A stretch of 64,000 nucleotides of DNA, taken from assembly GCA_025642065.1 (NCBI GenBank), contig JAODUP010000271.1, positions 195,001 to 259,000 of the forward strand. Direction: 5' to 3'. Under the pieces are notes generated by a model that saw nothing but the letters and a program-made list of their open reading frames with translations, made no database searches and was not told the origin of the DNA. A program made the translations under genes and the position numbers. The stretch comes from Paralvinella palmiformis. Lineage: Eukaryota; Annelida; Polychaeta; Terebellida; Alvinellidae. Shown here piece after piece: positions 1-10,289 of this stretch (position 1 is the stretch's first letter; each line of letters opens with the position of its first letter).

Positions 1-615
1 CCAGTCACTGATCCACAGTTATGAGTGGGCTGACACAGACAATGATCTACAGCTGTGAGTGGACAGAGCCAAACACTGATCTACATCTGTGAGTGAACTG
101 AGCCAGACACTGATCCACAGCTGTGAGTGGACTGACCCAGACACTGATCTACAGCTGTGAGTGGATTGAGCCAGACACTGATCTACAGCTGTGAGTGGAC
201 TGAGACAGACACTGATCTACAGCTGTGAGTGAACTGAGCCAGACACTGATCTACAGCTGTGAGTGGACTGAGCCAGACACTGATCCACAGCTGTGAGTGG
301 GCTGACCCAGACACTGAATTACAGCTGTGAGTGGACTGAGCCAGACACTGATCTACAGCTGTGAGTGAACTGAGCCCGACTCTGATCTACAGCTGTGAGT
401 GGACTGATCCAGACACTGATCCACAGCTGTGAGTGGACTGACCCAGACACTGATCTACAGCTGTGAGTGGACTGAGCCAGACACTGATCTACAGCTGTGA
501 GTGAACTGAGCCCGACTCTGATCTACAGCTGTGAGTGGACTGATCCAGACACTGATCCACAGCTGTGAGTGGACTGACCCAGACACTGATCTACAGCTGT
601 GGGTGAACTGAACCA
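1..615. repeat. 34-bp minisatellite, about 18 copies
   Basis: Imperfect tandem copies of a 34-base unit whose core reads ACTGATCTACAGCTGTGAG run from the window edge to about 615, so the array probably continues to the left. Almost every copy carries the palindrome CAGCTG. Variants recur in order: the GAACTGAGCCCGACTCTG variant occurs at about 367 and again about 503, 136 bases (four units) apart, so part of the array grew by copying four-unit blocks. Open reading frames across it are by-products of the repeat. Confidence 0.93.
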
Positions 616-1444
616 GACAACACAGAACACCTGTACCGATGTCCTTTAATAACACACACACACACACACGCACAGACCTTTCAATTACAATTCTCAGACC
701 AACTGTTATAAGCCAGGTCGACTTTCCTATTTACCACAATAACCGATCCAGTGTCAGAGTTGACCATTAATCTTATTAACGAAAACTGGCGACAAATCAA
801 AGCAAATTGCTCTCTAAGTGCTCGTAATATAATCGCGATAAGCCGACACCGGCATCTTGGTCAGAATCGAATTTAATCTTGCTAACTCGAGCCAGTTAAG
901 CACTTAACCATACATCGCCCGCTAGATGGCAGCAGCGTGCCCGACTAATTACAGTCGCTCCCGGTTCTGGCGAGCTTCGATAATCCGTCCGCCGGCTAAG
1001 CGTAGGTTTACTTACGCGACTCTTAGAGGATTATGGGCATAAAGTGCTGCCATGAGAGAAGCCAAGTGCCGGATAGCCACTGAAGTCAAGACGGCAGTTG
1101 GCAGTGGGTCATACAGTCAGAATAACAGTCGAACATACAGTCATACAGTCGTATAGATAGTGATGGCCCCGCAATGACAATTTCCGAGTTAGTAGAGGAG
1201 ATAGGGACGGATTAAAAGGCCCTCAAAGTATTGTGTTAAGGACCGAACTGAACTGTATTTACGCCTATAAGGAACAGCTGTGTTTGATGTAGACAGGAAG
1301 ACTTGGCATATACAACAGGACTGTACTTGGCGTCTGAGATATGGCTATACTTGCTGAATGAAATGGGACTACATTTATTCTATAAGGTACGACTGTAGAT
1401 GCCGGATAAATTAAGACTATATTTTGTTTATGACGACAGATATG
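616..1444. other. Unique-looking stretch without a recognised gene
   Basis: A short CA run lies near 651-672. The remainder is non-repetitive by eye and somewhat richer in CpG than the flanks (about 780-1080). No splice-bounded coding frame was recognised. Its position 3-4 kb upstream of the Roco gene would allow a promoter or untranslated exon, but nothing specific supports that. Confidence 0.4.
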
Positions 1445-1549
1445 GTGAGTGAGTGAGTGAGTGAGTGAGTGAGTGAGTGAGTGAGTGAGTGAGTGAGTGA
1501 GTGAGTGAGTGAGTGAGTGAGTGAGTGAGTGAGTGAGTGAGTGAGTGAG
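1445..1549. repeat. (TGAG)n microsatellite
   Basis: Uninterrupted GTGA/TGAG tetranucleotide repeat of about 26 copies. The same tetranucleotide occurs in opposite orientation (CTCA)n at 7339-7545 on the other side of the first exon of the Roco gene. Confidence 0.95.
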
Positions 1550-1745
1550 ATAGGTGTAACGACTGAAGCTGAATGGTGTTGAACCTGGAACACTCTAATC
1601 TTGATCAAAGATCTCTCTATATAAATTGTTTATATAACGAGAGAAGGGATCGTACCAGGTATACCGAGGTCTGTATAGAAGGTAAACATAGGGTAATAAA
1701 TGGCTTATATATGAGTTAGTGTGTGTGTGTGTGCTGCTGAAGGTG

Positions 1746-1749
<4 letters not shown>

Positions 1750-1820
<71 letters not shown>
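1750..1820. repeat. (TA)n microsatellite
   Basis: Perfect alternating TA run of about 35 dinucleotides. Self-complementary, so it can extrude as a cruciform. Confidence 0.95.
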
Positions 1821-1822
<2 letters not shown>

Positions 1823-1916
1823 TGCAGGCACCTATATGTACACATACATACATTAAATCACCTACTCTGACGTACATGAATCTACGGAAGCGGTTAGATC
1901 ACAATTATATGTCTTA

Positions 1917-1935
1917 TAATAATAATAACACTAAC

Positions 1936-1999
<64 letters not shown>
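1917..1999. repeat. (AAT)n/(ATT)n self-complementary microsatellite
   Basis: A run of AAT triplets switches at about 1959 to ATT triplets. The two halves are reverse complements and form a near-perfect hairpin. This structure often marks the AT-rich tail of a retroposon or an unstable site. Confidence 0.9.
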
Positions 2000-3162
2000 G
2001 GGGGATTGATTGGGAAGATAAAGCTAATAAACGAAATGTATTTCTCTAAAAAGAACAAACTATTGATCATTGTTTAGTTAGAGATCAAATGAAACAGATT
2101 TCTCTTAAAGGATGTAATATATTATCTTATCGTTGTGATGTTTATGTGGTGTTAGAGGATGAGACATGAACAGATATGATACATGACATATGGGTACTCT
2201 GATCACGCCGTGGACAGAGTAATGTGTGTTGCAAACATTCAGACAGGGTTCGAATCCAAGCGTAACGGGTATTTTTTTAATATTTCTGTGATATCAGTAT
2301 ATATATATCCAACCCCGACCATTACACCTCCCCCCATCGTCGTCATTCAAGTGCCACTTCCATAAACATAACAATTTATACACCCCCACCCCCGCATCCC
2401 AGATTTTACGCCACCTTTTGGGTATTGACGAAATATAAAACCGAAGTCGATTGATAAATAAACAGAACTATAAATGTGATGGATTTGAAAAAGTTTATTG
2501 ACTTGGTGTCTTCATAATCCCCTGTCTATGATCATCTCAGTGTGTGTGTGTATATATGGATCTGAGTCAAATTATGACAGGTCCAGTACCATCATCCGAG
2601 AGCGTGATAGATACGAAGTCATCACCGAGTGAGGTTTTTTTTGCTGACTGTGATAACTGTAACTTAATTGACAGTTATTGCCCATAATATACAGGTGTAG
2701 GTCGTCGTAAACGTAGCGTTATCATTTATTTACAATATTTAAAAAATATGGTATTATTACAATAAATATAGACTTGAAAGAAGTAACTTTAGGAGGGGGG
2801 GGTCCTTCGAAATGGTCATTGGTAATTGTCCCGGGTGGGGGTGGTGTTTGACGGCGCAAAGGGTAGTTGTCCGAGGTGGGGGATGTGGTACTAGAACCAT
2901 CTCGGTGGGGGTTCCCCCTCAGCCATATGTCTTAAGTGTGATCAAGTATCGAGTATAAACAAACCAATCACTCATCTAATCCAAATGATATACACCACTA
3001 GATGATCTAAGATCCGACTTATCTTAGGTTCATCTTTTAAGTCTATAAAACCAACAGAAAGCCTTTTTCGGGCGACACAGCAACGGCGTTAGTTCACGGA
3101 AATCAAATATACGGAAGGCAGAGGGACGAAATACACTGGGTACGAATCGCTGTCAGGTAGAC
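2000..3162. other. AT-rich intergenic DNA with G-rich patches
   Basis: No coding exon recognised. At 2790-2915 there are several GGTGGGGG runs spaced 40-60 bases apart that could fold as G-quadruplexes on the + strand. About 2215-2275 resembles a tRNA-like B box with flank (TTCGAATCC at 2250) and may be an eroded SINE head. Confidence 0.4.
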
Positions 3163-3343
3163 AATGATGATGATTTTACAGCCACTTTTGTACACATGGT
3201 AGTCTAAATTGGCCGAGATTTCTCCAAAGGTAATGAAGCGAAGTCAAATATGAAACACCCTTCAGATGTGCCCACAGCGAGATTCGAACTCAGGTGATAG
3301 TGATCTGTGATCCAACGCGCTACCAGTTAAACCACGGAGGCGG
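3163..3343 (-). mobile_element. SINE family A, minus orientation
   Basis: Read on the - strand this is a tRNA-derived SINE: head CGCCTCCGTGGTTTAACTGG with A-box-like sequence, B box GAGTTCGAATC, a body ending GTGGCTGTAAAATC and a tail of ATC triplets. Other copies lie at 12890, 34050, 48913, 55189 and 58071. A small minus-strand frame just right of it (3320-3550) overlaps the head and was not accepted as a gene. Confidence 0.85.
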
Positions 3344-4177
3344 CCTGGTGTCGGATAGAGGGACACACGGAATCGTTTTTTGACCGATATTTTCCAGTTC
3401 GTCGACCGGCGGATGTTTTATTATAAGGTATTTTGTCAATACTCGTTCAATCCGGTCCTCAATATGGATCACATTTTCAGGATTTGTTCCGGATTCGTCG
3501 AGGTCATTTGAAATAATGGCTCCAGGGGGAAATCTTTCGAGACATTTCAATGTGGCGGGGATTATCTTATTGAAAGTAGCTCGTTGATGAGTTTTCCGGA
3601 GCCAGGATTACGGGCAGCTGACGACATAAAGCCGATGGATAGAAACTATTGAATGACCTGGGTTAATGACCTCTGTATGTGTGTCAATGTGTCAGGATTT
3701 GATGCCGGTCATTGTATCCGTTTATTTGATGTTGACGTCACAACTCTCCCCCCCCCCCCCATTGAAAACGTGTTCTGTAAATTTGGAACTTTACTGGTAG
3801 ATCGTAGAGCGCTGATTGGATGTTTTTAATTTAGTTTTTGTGTGTGATAATATAACAGGAATATTACGGTTGGTAGCCCATTTGACCCTGGTCTATATAT
3901 GAATGTGATATTATGGATATAACTTGCGAACACATCCACAGATAGGGAAACATCCACGCACACATACAAGCACACAATGGTATGCAATCGCACAATGATA
4001 TGAAGACGTAGGACCATTAACAGACCATTTAGTTGGCCCAGCCATTACACCTCTCATGACGTCATGAATTGTTTACACGGAAATCCACGACTAAGCCAAT
4101 CGTCAATAAATAAATCTGTTTATAGTAAACTTTGTTCAAATTAATCTTTTATTCTATTCTATCCCGTCTCCCCCGAC
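3344..4177. other. 5' flank of the Roco gene
   Basis: No coding exon recognised. A C-run lies at about 3747-3760. This stretch precedes the 3' splice site at 4178-4179, so most of it is expected to be intron 1 or upstream DNA of the Roco gene. Confidence 0.4.
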
Positions 4178-4179
4178 AG

Positions 4180-4243
4180 ATGTAGTGATCGGGCCACGTG
4201 ACTGCTATAATCACGTGTCTGAGGTCATTAGTTGGCCTCTGAC
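4180..4243 (+). other. 5' untranslated part of Roco exon, after a 3' splice site
   Basis: A pyrimidine-rich tract (TCTATCCCGTCTCCCCCGACAG) ends in AG at 4178-4179, a strong 3' splice site, implying an upstream untranslated exon outside the part I can identify. Between this site and the ATG at 4244 there is an in-frame TAG at 4229-4231, so 4244 is the first possible in-frame methionine. Confidence 0.6.
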
Positions 4244-7160
4244 ATGGCAACAGCTATGCAGCGTCGAGCAGCGCACAGCAGCAAGTCACGTGGGACCTAC
4301 CAGCCGACCGAGATGCCATCTATCGACCAGCGGACTAACATCCGGGTACCGACCTATACCTTCGGTAGTAATCTCCGACCCATCGCCCATCTGGGTTACG
4401 AGGGGGCGAGACACCTGATCCCGGAACGTCTGCCGTCGTCCACCAGAGGGCGCACCGTCGGCTTCCGGGTGATCGACCTGAACCACAGCATCGTGGACAG
4501 CATCCGGTCGGTAGCCTCGTCGCTGAGGCGGCTCGATCTCAGCGACCTCCGTCTGGATTTCGTCGATCCCGAGATGATAGATGGCCTCCTGCGTCTGGAG
4601 CGAATCGTGCTCGATCACAACAGGATCGACGAGAACGGCTTTCCGGATAACATCGCCCGTCTGGATCACTTGGTCGAGCTGTCCGCCCACGACAACTGCC
4701 TCACCCAGTTACCGACCATCATCAGAAAACTAAGGAGTCTCCAGCGACTGAAGCTCAGCGAGAACCGGCTCAAGAGCCTAGAGGGAATCGATAAGTTGAA
4801 GAGACTCCAGATATTGGTCCTTGACGAGAACCGACTCCAGGTCCTGTCCAAGGAATTTTTCTCACACCTCAAGAGACTCGAGTACTTGCATTGTTCGCGT
4901 AACGCACTGACAGCTGTACCGAGCGACGTCAGGAACCTGCGACTCCTGAAAGACCTCAACGTATCGCACAATAGGCTGACGTCACTTCCGGCGGAAGTAT
5001 TCGTCCTGCCGAACATCGAGGTGATCAACGCCAGCGACAACCAGATCGACCGACTACCAACCATCACCGTGAAGGGCAGCCTTAAGCGAAAACTGACGAC
5101 CATCGACCTATCCAACAACCTCCTCATCCGCTTTCCAGCGCATCTGATGTTCATGACGGGCCGCCTGGACTTATGCAGCAACCGGATCCGGACGATCCCA
5201 CTCGGCCTCATCGACAAGCTGGATCAGGTGCCCGAGCTGCAACTGATGCTAGATGAGAACCCGATGTCGCTGCCGCCGCAGGACGTCTGCGCCTCTGGAC
5301 TCCGCTCTATCGTCCAGTACTTCATGGAGATCAAGACCGTGATGAGGATTCATCAGGGCGTCAGGGTTTTGGTCCTCGGACCTACCGGACAGGGCAAGAC
5401 CAGTCTGATCCAGACGATGACCGATCAACAAGCTCGGACTACCGATGGTGAGAGGACGCTGGGCGTCGACCTCTATGAGCACAACATCAGCTTGGAAAAG
5501 AGCGACGACCCCTTGACCAAACGGCTCCACCTTTCTCTGTGGGATTTCTCGGGCGAGACGCGCTATCTCTTCCAGCATCAGTACTTCCTCCAGCCTAACT
5601 CCCTTGTCCTGTTAGTCTTTAACATGGCCGAATACAGCGCCGCCAAGTTCCGGTCGTGTTTCGGCATCTGGATCGATTGGATGCTTTTCCGGATGAATAG
5701 GATCGTCGCCGTACCGGTCGGCACGCACGCCGACCGCCTGAAGCCGGCCAAGGCGAAGCAGATCGGCGACGACGTCATGAAGCAGATTAGGAAGTACGTA
5801 GCCGACATCCGGTCGTCGATCGAGAGAGAAATTAAACGCATCGACAGCAAGGCGTACATCTCGGCGGCTCTCTCCGAACAGCTCGAGATGTACAGGAACC
5901 TGCTCCGGATGGAAGTGTTGACGGCCGAAAGCGTTGTAACGGTTAGTTCGAAGGAGAACAGTGGCATTGAGCAGCTGGAAGAGGCTATCTTGAAGATGGT
6001 GGACAACAAGGACGCCTTTCCGAACGTTCTCCGCGAGATCCCGAGTCTATGGGGCGAGGTGGTGAACTTCATCGACGACAAGGGATACGCCATGCAGGTG
6101 CCGATGATGAGGTGGGATGAGTACGTGGCACTGGTCACCGGTAAGTTCGGCATGCGTCATCTGATCCAAGCGATCACCGAATTCATGCACGACACGGGCA
6201 AGATAATCTGGTACAGCGACCATCCGACGCTAAGGGACTACGTCTTTTTGCGGCCGTCCTGGCTCGTCGACGTGTTCAAGGCGATCTTTCGGCACGACAT
6301 CGACCAGTTAGACTACTCGCTGGAGGAGAGCTTCCGGCAGCACAACATCAGCCAACCGAAGTTCGAGAAGATGATCAATGAGGTCGTCGACGAGGCGACC
6401 TTCGACCGGGAACTGATCAAATGTCTCTGGTCGAGCGTCATCCAGAGTGACTTCAACCGACCGGTTCTCGAGTTGTTGGCCGTCCTCCTGGAACACTTCG
6501 AGATTGGCTACGCGACGGTGATCCGACCGTCGAGGAACACGTCAGCCATCTCCAGCGTCTCTAAGGGCAACATCACCACCGAGAGATCGGGACAGGACTG
6601 TCTGGATTTTCTGCCGAACGCCCAGAGTCCGGCAAGTCGGAAGGGTTCAATTACGCCGAGAGTCGGCGAGAAATACGAACCGGGATCGGCGACGAGCAGG
6701 TCTAAACAGGGAGAGAAGAGCAGCGCCGAGATCCGGACGAACCCGCCGAGAATCTCCAAGATCCTGATTCCATGGCTGTTGAACACCGAACAGCCGGCCA
6801 AGTTTCGGGAGGAATACCAGAGTTTCAGCGGTCACGCCAGCGCGGCGTCCGTCTTTCGTTTCCCGAAGTATATACCCCCAGGAATGTTTGAGAAGTTCAC
6901 GATCCGGGCACTGAAGGACGAGCACGACCTGACAAAACTGTACCACTGGAAGAACGGTCTTTACGCCAGACACATCCAGAACGGTGTACGCCTCTATTTA
7001 CAGAGGATAGAACACGATGATGGCAGTACGTGTATCAGTGTGGAATGTCGACACGAGTCCAGACTTACTGATGAAGACACGGAGAAACAGGTGGAACAGA
7101 TCTGGCAGGTGCTGCTGCCCTTTCTCAAGGACTGTGAGGACGTCATAGCTAAATGTACAG
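4244..7160 (+). CDS. Roco exon with LRR, Roc and COR domains
   Basis: One uninterrupted 2917-base coding block holds all signalling domains (residues 1-972 plus one base). It is clearly GC-richer, with G/C-ending codons, than the AT-rich DNA around it. The end is set by ACAG|GTAATG at 7160/7161. Reading on into the intron would add about 30 residues and stop at 7250-7252, and those residues are encoded by SINE sequence. A single giant exon is compatible with an old retrocopy that later gained 3' exons, or with ancestral intron loss. Confidence 0.88.
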
Positions 7161-8217
7161 GTAATGTTGGTAGTCTACTAGTGTTCTCTTCCGGATCACT
7201 CAGGGTTCGAATCCCTGTGATGTCTGTGTTTGTGGGATGTTTCCCTAGGTAGTTGCTGACTAGGCCGTATATTCCAGGTGTGAGTATGTAAGGCCCTGAC
7301 TGACTGACTGATTGATTGACTCACTCATCTCGCTGACTCACCACTCACTCACTCACTCACTCACTCACTCACTCACTCACTCACTCACTCACTCACTCAC
7401 TCACTCACTCACTCACTCACTCACTCACTCACTCACTCACTCACTCACTCACTCACTCACTCACTCACTCACTCACTCACTCACTCACTCACTCACTCAC
7501 TCACTCACCACTCACTCACTCACTCACTCACTCACTCACTCACTACTATATATATAATTTGTTATTTGCTGTGATCGAAGATTCATTTTAGTACTTAAAG
7601 TAATACAAAGATTAATCTTAATGGAGATTCAATATTTACAATTGATTTTCGTCTGTCGTGCGTACATGCGTGCGTGCGCTCGTGTATATAATAACATTTG
7701 TCAGGATTTACCTTGATATGATTGGCTTCCAACCAGGAAGTAACATTGTTTGCATTGCGTAACAGTCTTCTTTTGACTGAATCATAACTATATCCAATAC
7801 ACATCAAAGTATTATTATAAATCGTCACATCATCGTCTGTAAAATAATAACATATCATCTGAATAAATGTCGTCCCATTATTGACCCCTAAACAATAATT
7901 CACGAACAGACATAGAGAGCCCATAAACATGAAGTTTATACGAGATAGATTTATCTCAGCACCGATGATATACGGCGACCTCCAGACTAAGATGTTCAGA
8001 TTAACATATGACATTATCCACGAACAGGTGCCAGAATGGAGAGGTATATGGAGTGTCCATATTGTCGTGGACTGTCATTTCTCGGTGAATGGCTAACGCC
8101 TAAAGAGCTACAGGCTGTCGATGTGAAGATGTGTGATAATTGTAACAGAGATGTATCGACATCATTCCTTGTCCAACCAAAGGAGAAGAAACGAGGTATG
8201 CTTGGGAATAATAGTAC

Positions 8218-8287
<70 letters not shown>

Positions 8288-8511
8288 TAATAATGTATAA
8301 TTATAAAACGCCAAAACCAGTAACCCTGTTACACTAAAGAAAGAGATGTTTAACAAAATCACTAAACATAATGAGTACATTAACAATTAAAATATTCTTT
8401 GAATAGGAATGTTTTAACATGTTTAAAAAAAACATTTAATGACTTAGAACTTCTAATATTGCTAGGCAACTTATTTCAGAATGTTGGCGCAGCAACACTA
8501 AAAGCATCCAG

Positions 8512-8567
<56 letters not shown>

Positions 8568-8933
8568 TATATTCTATAATATATGTGAGTGGGCATAAAT
8601 CGCTGTGCAATCGTTTGATCTCACTCCCGATGTCATCCATTGTACTATGGAGTCTGTTCTAGATCTGTCATATAGATTTCGTTGCTTTTCGGCGCAGCGG
8701 GAATGAATTCATTTAGATAACTGGCCCTCCGGAATGGCTTATCTCAGGCCAAAGTACAGTGAGATGCGATTAGCTCCTAAACTATTGTTTGTCAGTATCT
8801 CAGCGAATATCTTGATTGATTGGAATTATATAAACATTAATCACTTGGTCGATATCGAAACTTCCACGCTTTTGTCTAAGGCGAAGATATTATAGAAAAA
8901 TCAATAACTCGGAATAACAGCTGGAACTCTCTC

Positions 8934-8980
<47 letters not shown>

Positions 8981-9585
8981 ATTTATCTATCTATCTCTCT
9001 AACAAACAAACAAACAATATGAAATACTGAAACCTCCACAATATAAAAATAATAATCCTCTCTGTATCTGATCTCTGACATAATGTCTCTCTGCGTGTGT
9101 ATATATATATATTTTGTGTGTGTGTGTGTGTGTGTGTGTGCGTGCGTGCGTTTGCGTGCGCGCGTGATCAAATCAGCTGTATAATGTTCCTATTTTCAGT
9201 GGAAGAGTTTTTACTCAAGAGACTATTGGAGGAGGCAGAGAAGCGCCGTCTGGCGTTCGATGAAGCGACCACCAACAACGACCCGTTCTCTCCAGTGTGT
9301 GAGAATGGTGACAACAATTCCGATGACATCCACCCTAATGTCATGACTCCGATGACATCCGACAGTCGCAACAAGGCCAATCAGAAAGGGGTCGAAAAAC
9401 AACGAGGTACGAACGGTGACCGTGCCAGAAGTGGTACGACCAGCAAAGGCACGGTTCGTATTAACGTACCCGGCGCCGAGAAGAGTCCTGGATCGAGACT
9501 GCGCACGCACAGCAACAGGACAACGGATAGTTCAATCCAGGAGGAACACATCCTGGTGACGTTAACGGAACAGACCAATGAATGA
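4244..9585 (+). CDS. MFHAS1-like Roco protein (LRR-Roc-COR), three coding exons
   Basis: Exons 4244-7160, 8028-8195 and 9200-9585 join with phase-1 introns into 1156 residues. Seen: leucine-rich repeats from about residue 94 to 365; P-loop GPTGQGKTS at 379-387; switch motif DFSG at 434-437; base-recognition motif THAD at 494-497 where Ras-like GTPases have NKxD; a COR domain near 600-780 including VFLRPSWLVDVFKAIFRHD; a CPYC-x22-CDNC module at 982-1011; and a polar, disordered-looking C-terminus. Known of the family: Roco proteins are GTP-binding scaffolds in which COR mediates dimerisation. Human MFHAS1 (1052 residues) has this order, lacks a kinase domain, and acts in innate immune signalling. 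No kinase is visible here either. The ATG at 4244 (GACATGG) follows an in-frame stop. Exact orthology to MFHAS1 rather than another animal Roco is inferred. Confidence 0.88.
7186..7300 (+). mobile_element. SINE family D fragment in Roco intron 2
   Basis: Contains a B box (GGGTTCGAATCCC) followed by the family-D signature TGTGGGATGTTTCCCTAGG and CCAGGTGTGA, then GACT tetranucleotides leading into the long CTCA repeat. It begins about 25 bases after the splice donor at 7161. Better preserved kin: 22718-22900 (+) and 22010-22135 (-). Confidence 0.7.
7339..7545. repeat. (CTCA)n microsatellite
   Basis: About 50 copies of CTCA with one or two interruptions (CACCACTC near 7506). It lies at the 3' end of a family-D SINE and probably arose from its tetranucleotide tail. 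Confidence 0.95.
7680..8014 (-). pseudogene. LINE reverse-transcriptase relic
   Basis: The - strand frame contains YYFTDDDVTIY, a mutated copy of the reverse-transcriptase YADD active-site block, followed by WLEANHIKVNPDKC, matching the W..N.LKLN.DKT block that follows it in LINE polymerases. No flanking endonuclease or full polymerase is present, so this is a short dead fragment inside an intron of the Roco gene. Confidence 0.75.
8028..8195 (+). CDS. Roco exon with CxxC/CxxC metal-binding module
   Basis: Starts after ..ATCCACGAACAG (AG at 8026-8027) and ends at CGAG|GTATGC. The phase matches both neighbours, giving 56 residues that include CPYC, then 22 residues, then CDNC, the layout of a zinc ribbon or knuckle. 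The 3' splice site has a weak pyrimidine tract and abuts a LINE relic on the opposite strand (7680-8014). The phase match and the cysteine pattern are the main evidence that it is a true exon. Confidence 0.75.
8221..8565. repeat. Two (TA)n runs around a diverged interspersed repeat
   Basis: TA runs occupy 8221-8281 and 8516-8565. Between them, 8290-8510 resembles the body of a widespread repeat also seen near 25540-25730: spaced blocks where a 'TTTGAATAGG..GTTTTAACA' segment is followed by 'GGCAACTTATTTCAGAATG', comparable with 'TGGTAAATTGTTCCACGG' in the other copy. The similarity is by eye and weak. Confidence 0.5.
8930..9160. repeat. CT/CTAT and TG microsatellites in Roco intron 3
   Basis: (CT)n to (CTAT)n at 8930-8998 and (TG)n at about 9115-9142, separated by AT-rich sequence. 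They sit 40-270 bases upstream of the acceptor at 9199 and add a pyrimidine-rich tract to the intron. Confidence 0.9.
9200..9585 (+). CDS. Roco terminal exon, polar tail
   Basis: Begins after TGTTCCTATTTTCAG (AG at 9198-9199) and runs in phase to TGA at 9583-9585, encoding about 128 residues. The first part (VEEFLLKRLLEEAEKRR) is a short charged helix, possibly coiled coil. The rest is rich in Ser, Thr, Asn, Asp and basic residues without a recognised domain. Coding is supported by GC-rich composition relative to flanks and by the phase match. Confidence 0.75.
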
Positions 9586-9730
9586 GGCTCTGTCACATGA
9601 TGTTAACGTCCTTGACTCTTGGTCGTCTGTTCCGTCTGGATTGTGGCCTTGATAATCCAGAGACAGTCGGGATTGTTTATAGGAATTGGGTTCGGAAACG
9701 AACAAATGTGACCATATGGAAAAACTGAAA

Positions 9731-9735
9731 CATAC

Positions 9736-9783
<48 letters not shown>

Positions 9784-9788
9784 ACACA
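9731..9788. repeat. (CA)n microsatellite
   Basis: Nearly perfect CA run about 150 bases after the Roco stop codon, so it is likely in the 3' untranslated region. A second short CA run lies at 9940-9960. Confidence 0.9.
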
Positions 9789-9928
9789 TATGAGCATTAT
9801 AGGTTTATAAATATAAACAATATCTATTTTACTCTTTCATTTCATTATTCTTAGAGCATGAAACTTGTCGGTAGAAAGTGAATCACGACGTTAATTTGTA
9901 ATGAAACTAGTCCTTTTAAAAATAGCAC

Positions 9929-9961
<33 letters not shown>

Positions 9962-10053
9962 GAGGCGCCCGTACACTGCTCATGGGGTGAAATAGCCGGT
10001 TAATTCTAGCCGTTTTACTACTTTCTGATATTTATTTTGTCGAAATGGAGAAA

Positions 10054-10059
10054 AATAAA
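10054..10059 (+). terminator. Candidate polyadenylation signal for the Roco gene
   Basis: AATAAA, the first canonical hexamer noticed downstream of the stop at 9585. It would give a 3' untranslated region of about 0.5 kb. No transcript evidence. Confidence 0.35.
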
Positions 10060-10289
10060 TAACCATATATATCATAGGAACTACTAAATATTTAATATTG
10101 GCGAAAATTACCCTCTAACCTGCAGAAATATCGTTCATTATCTAGAATGAGGCTCGTTAAAACCCCCCACTAAAATATAACGTTCTAATTTAAACTATTA
10201 GTAGGTTTGTTATTGGACTATATGTGACCAACGACCTAGAAAAAGCACGACATAAAAGTATCATTTGGTATTTGTACAAGAACCAACAG

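Noticed and set aside
1..615. CRISPR-like regular repeats
   Set aside because: Units are contiguous without unique spacers and the DNA is eukaryotic, so this is a minisatellite. The same holds for 53255-53650.
4232..4243. Earlier start of the Roco protein at 4232
   Set aside because: The codon is TTG, directly after an in-frame TAG. The ATG at 4244 has a good context.
4286..6973. Several long minus-strand frames (up to 191 residues)
   Set aside because: They are antisense shadows of the GC-rich Roco exon, whose + strand frame carries the recognised domains.
7312..7557. Open frame over the CTCA repeat
   Set aside because: A tetranucleotide repeat stays open by chance and gives a monotonous LTHS peptide. 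Other TA, CA and TGAG frames were dropped for the same reason.
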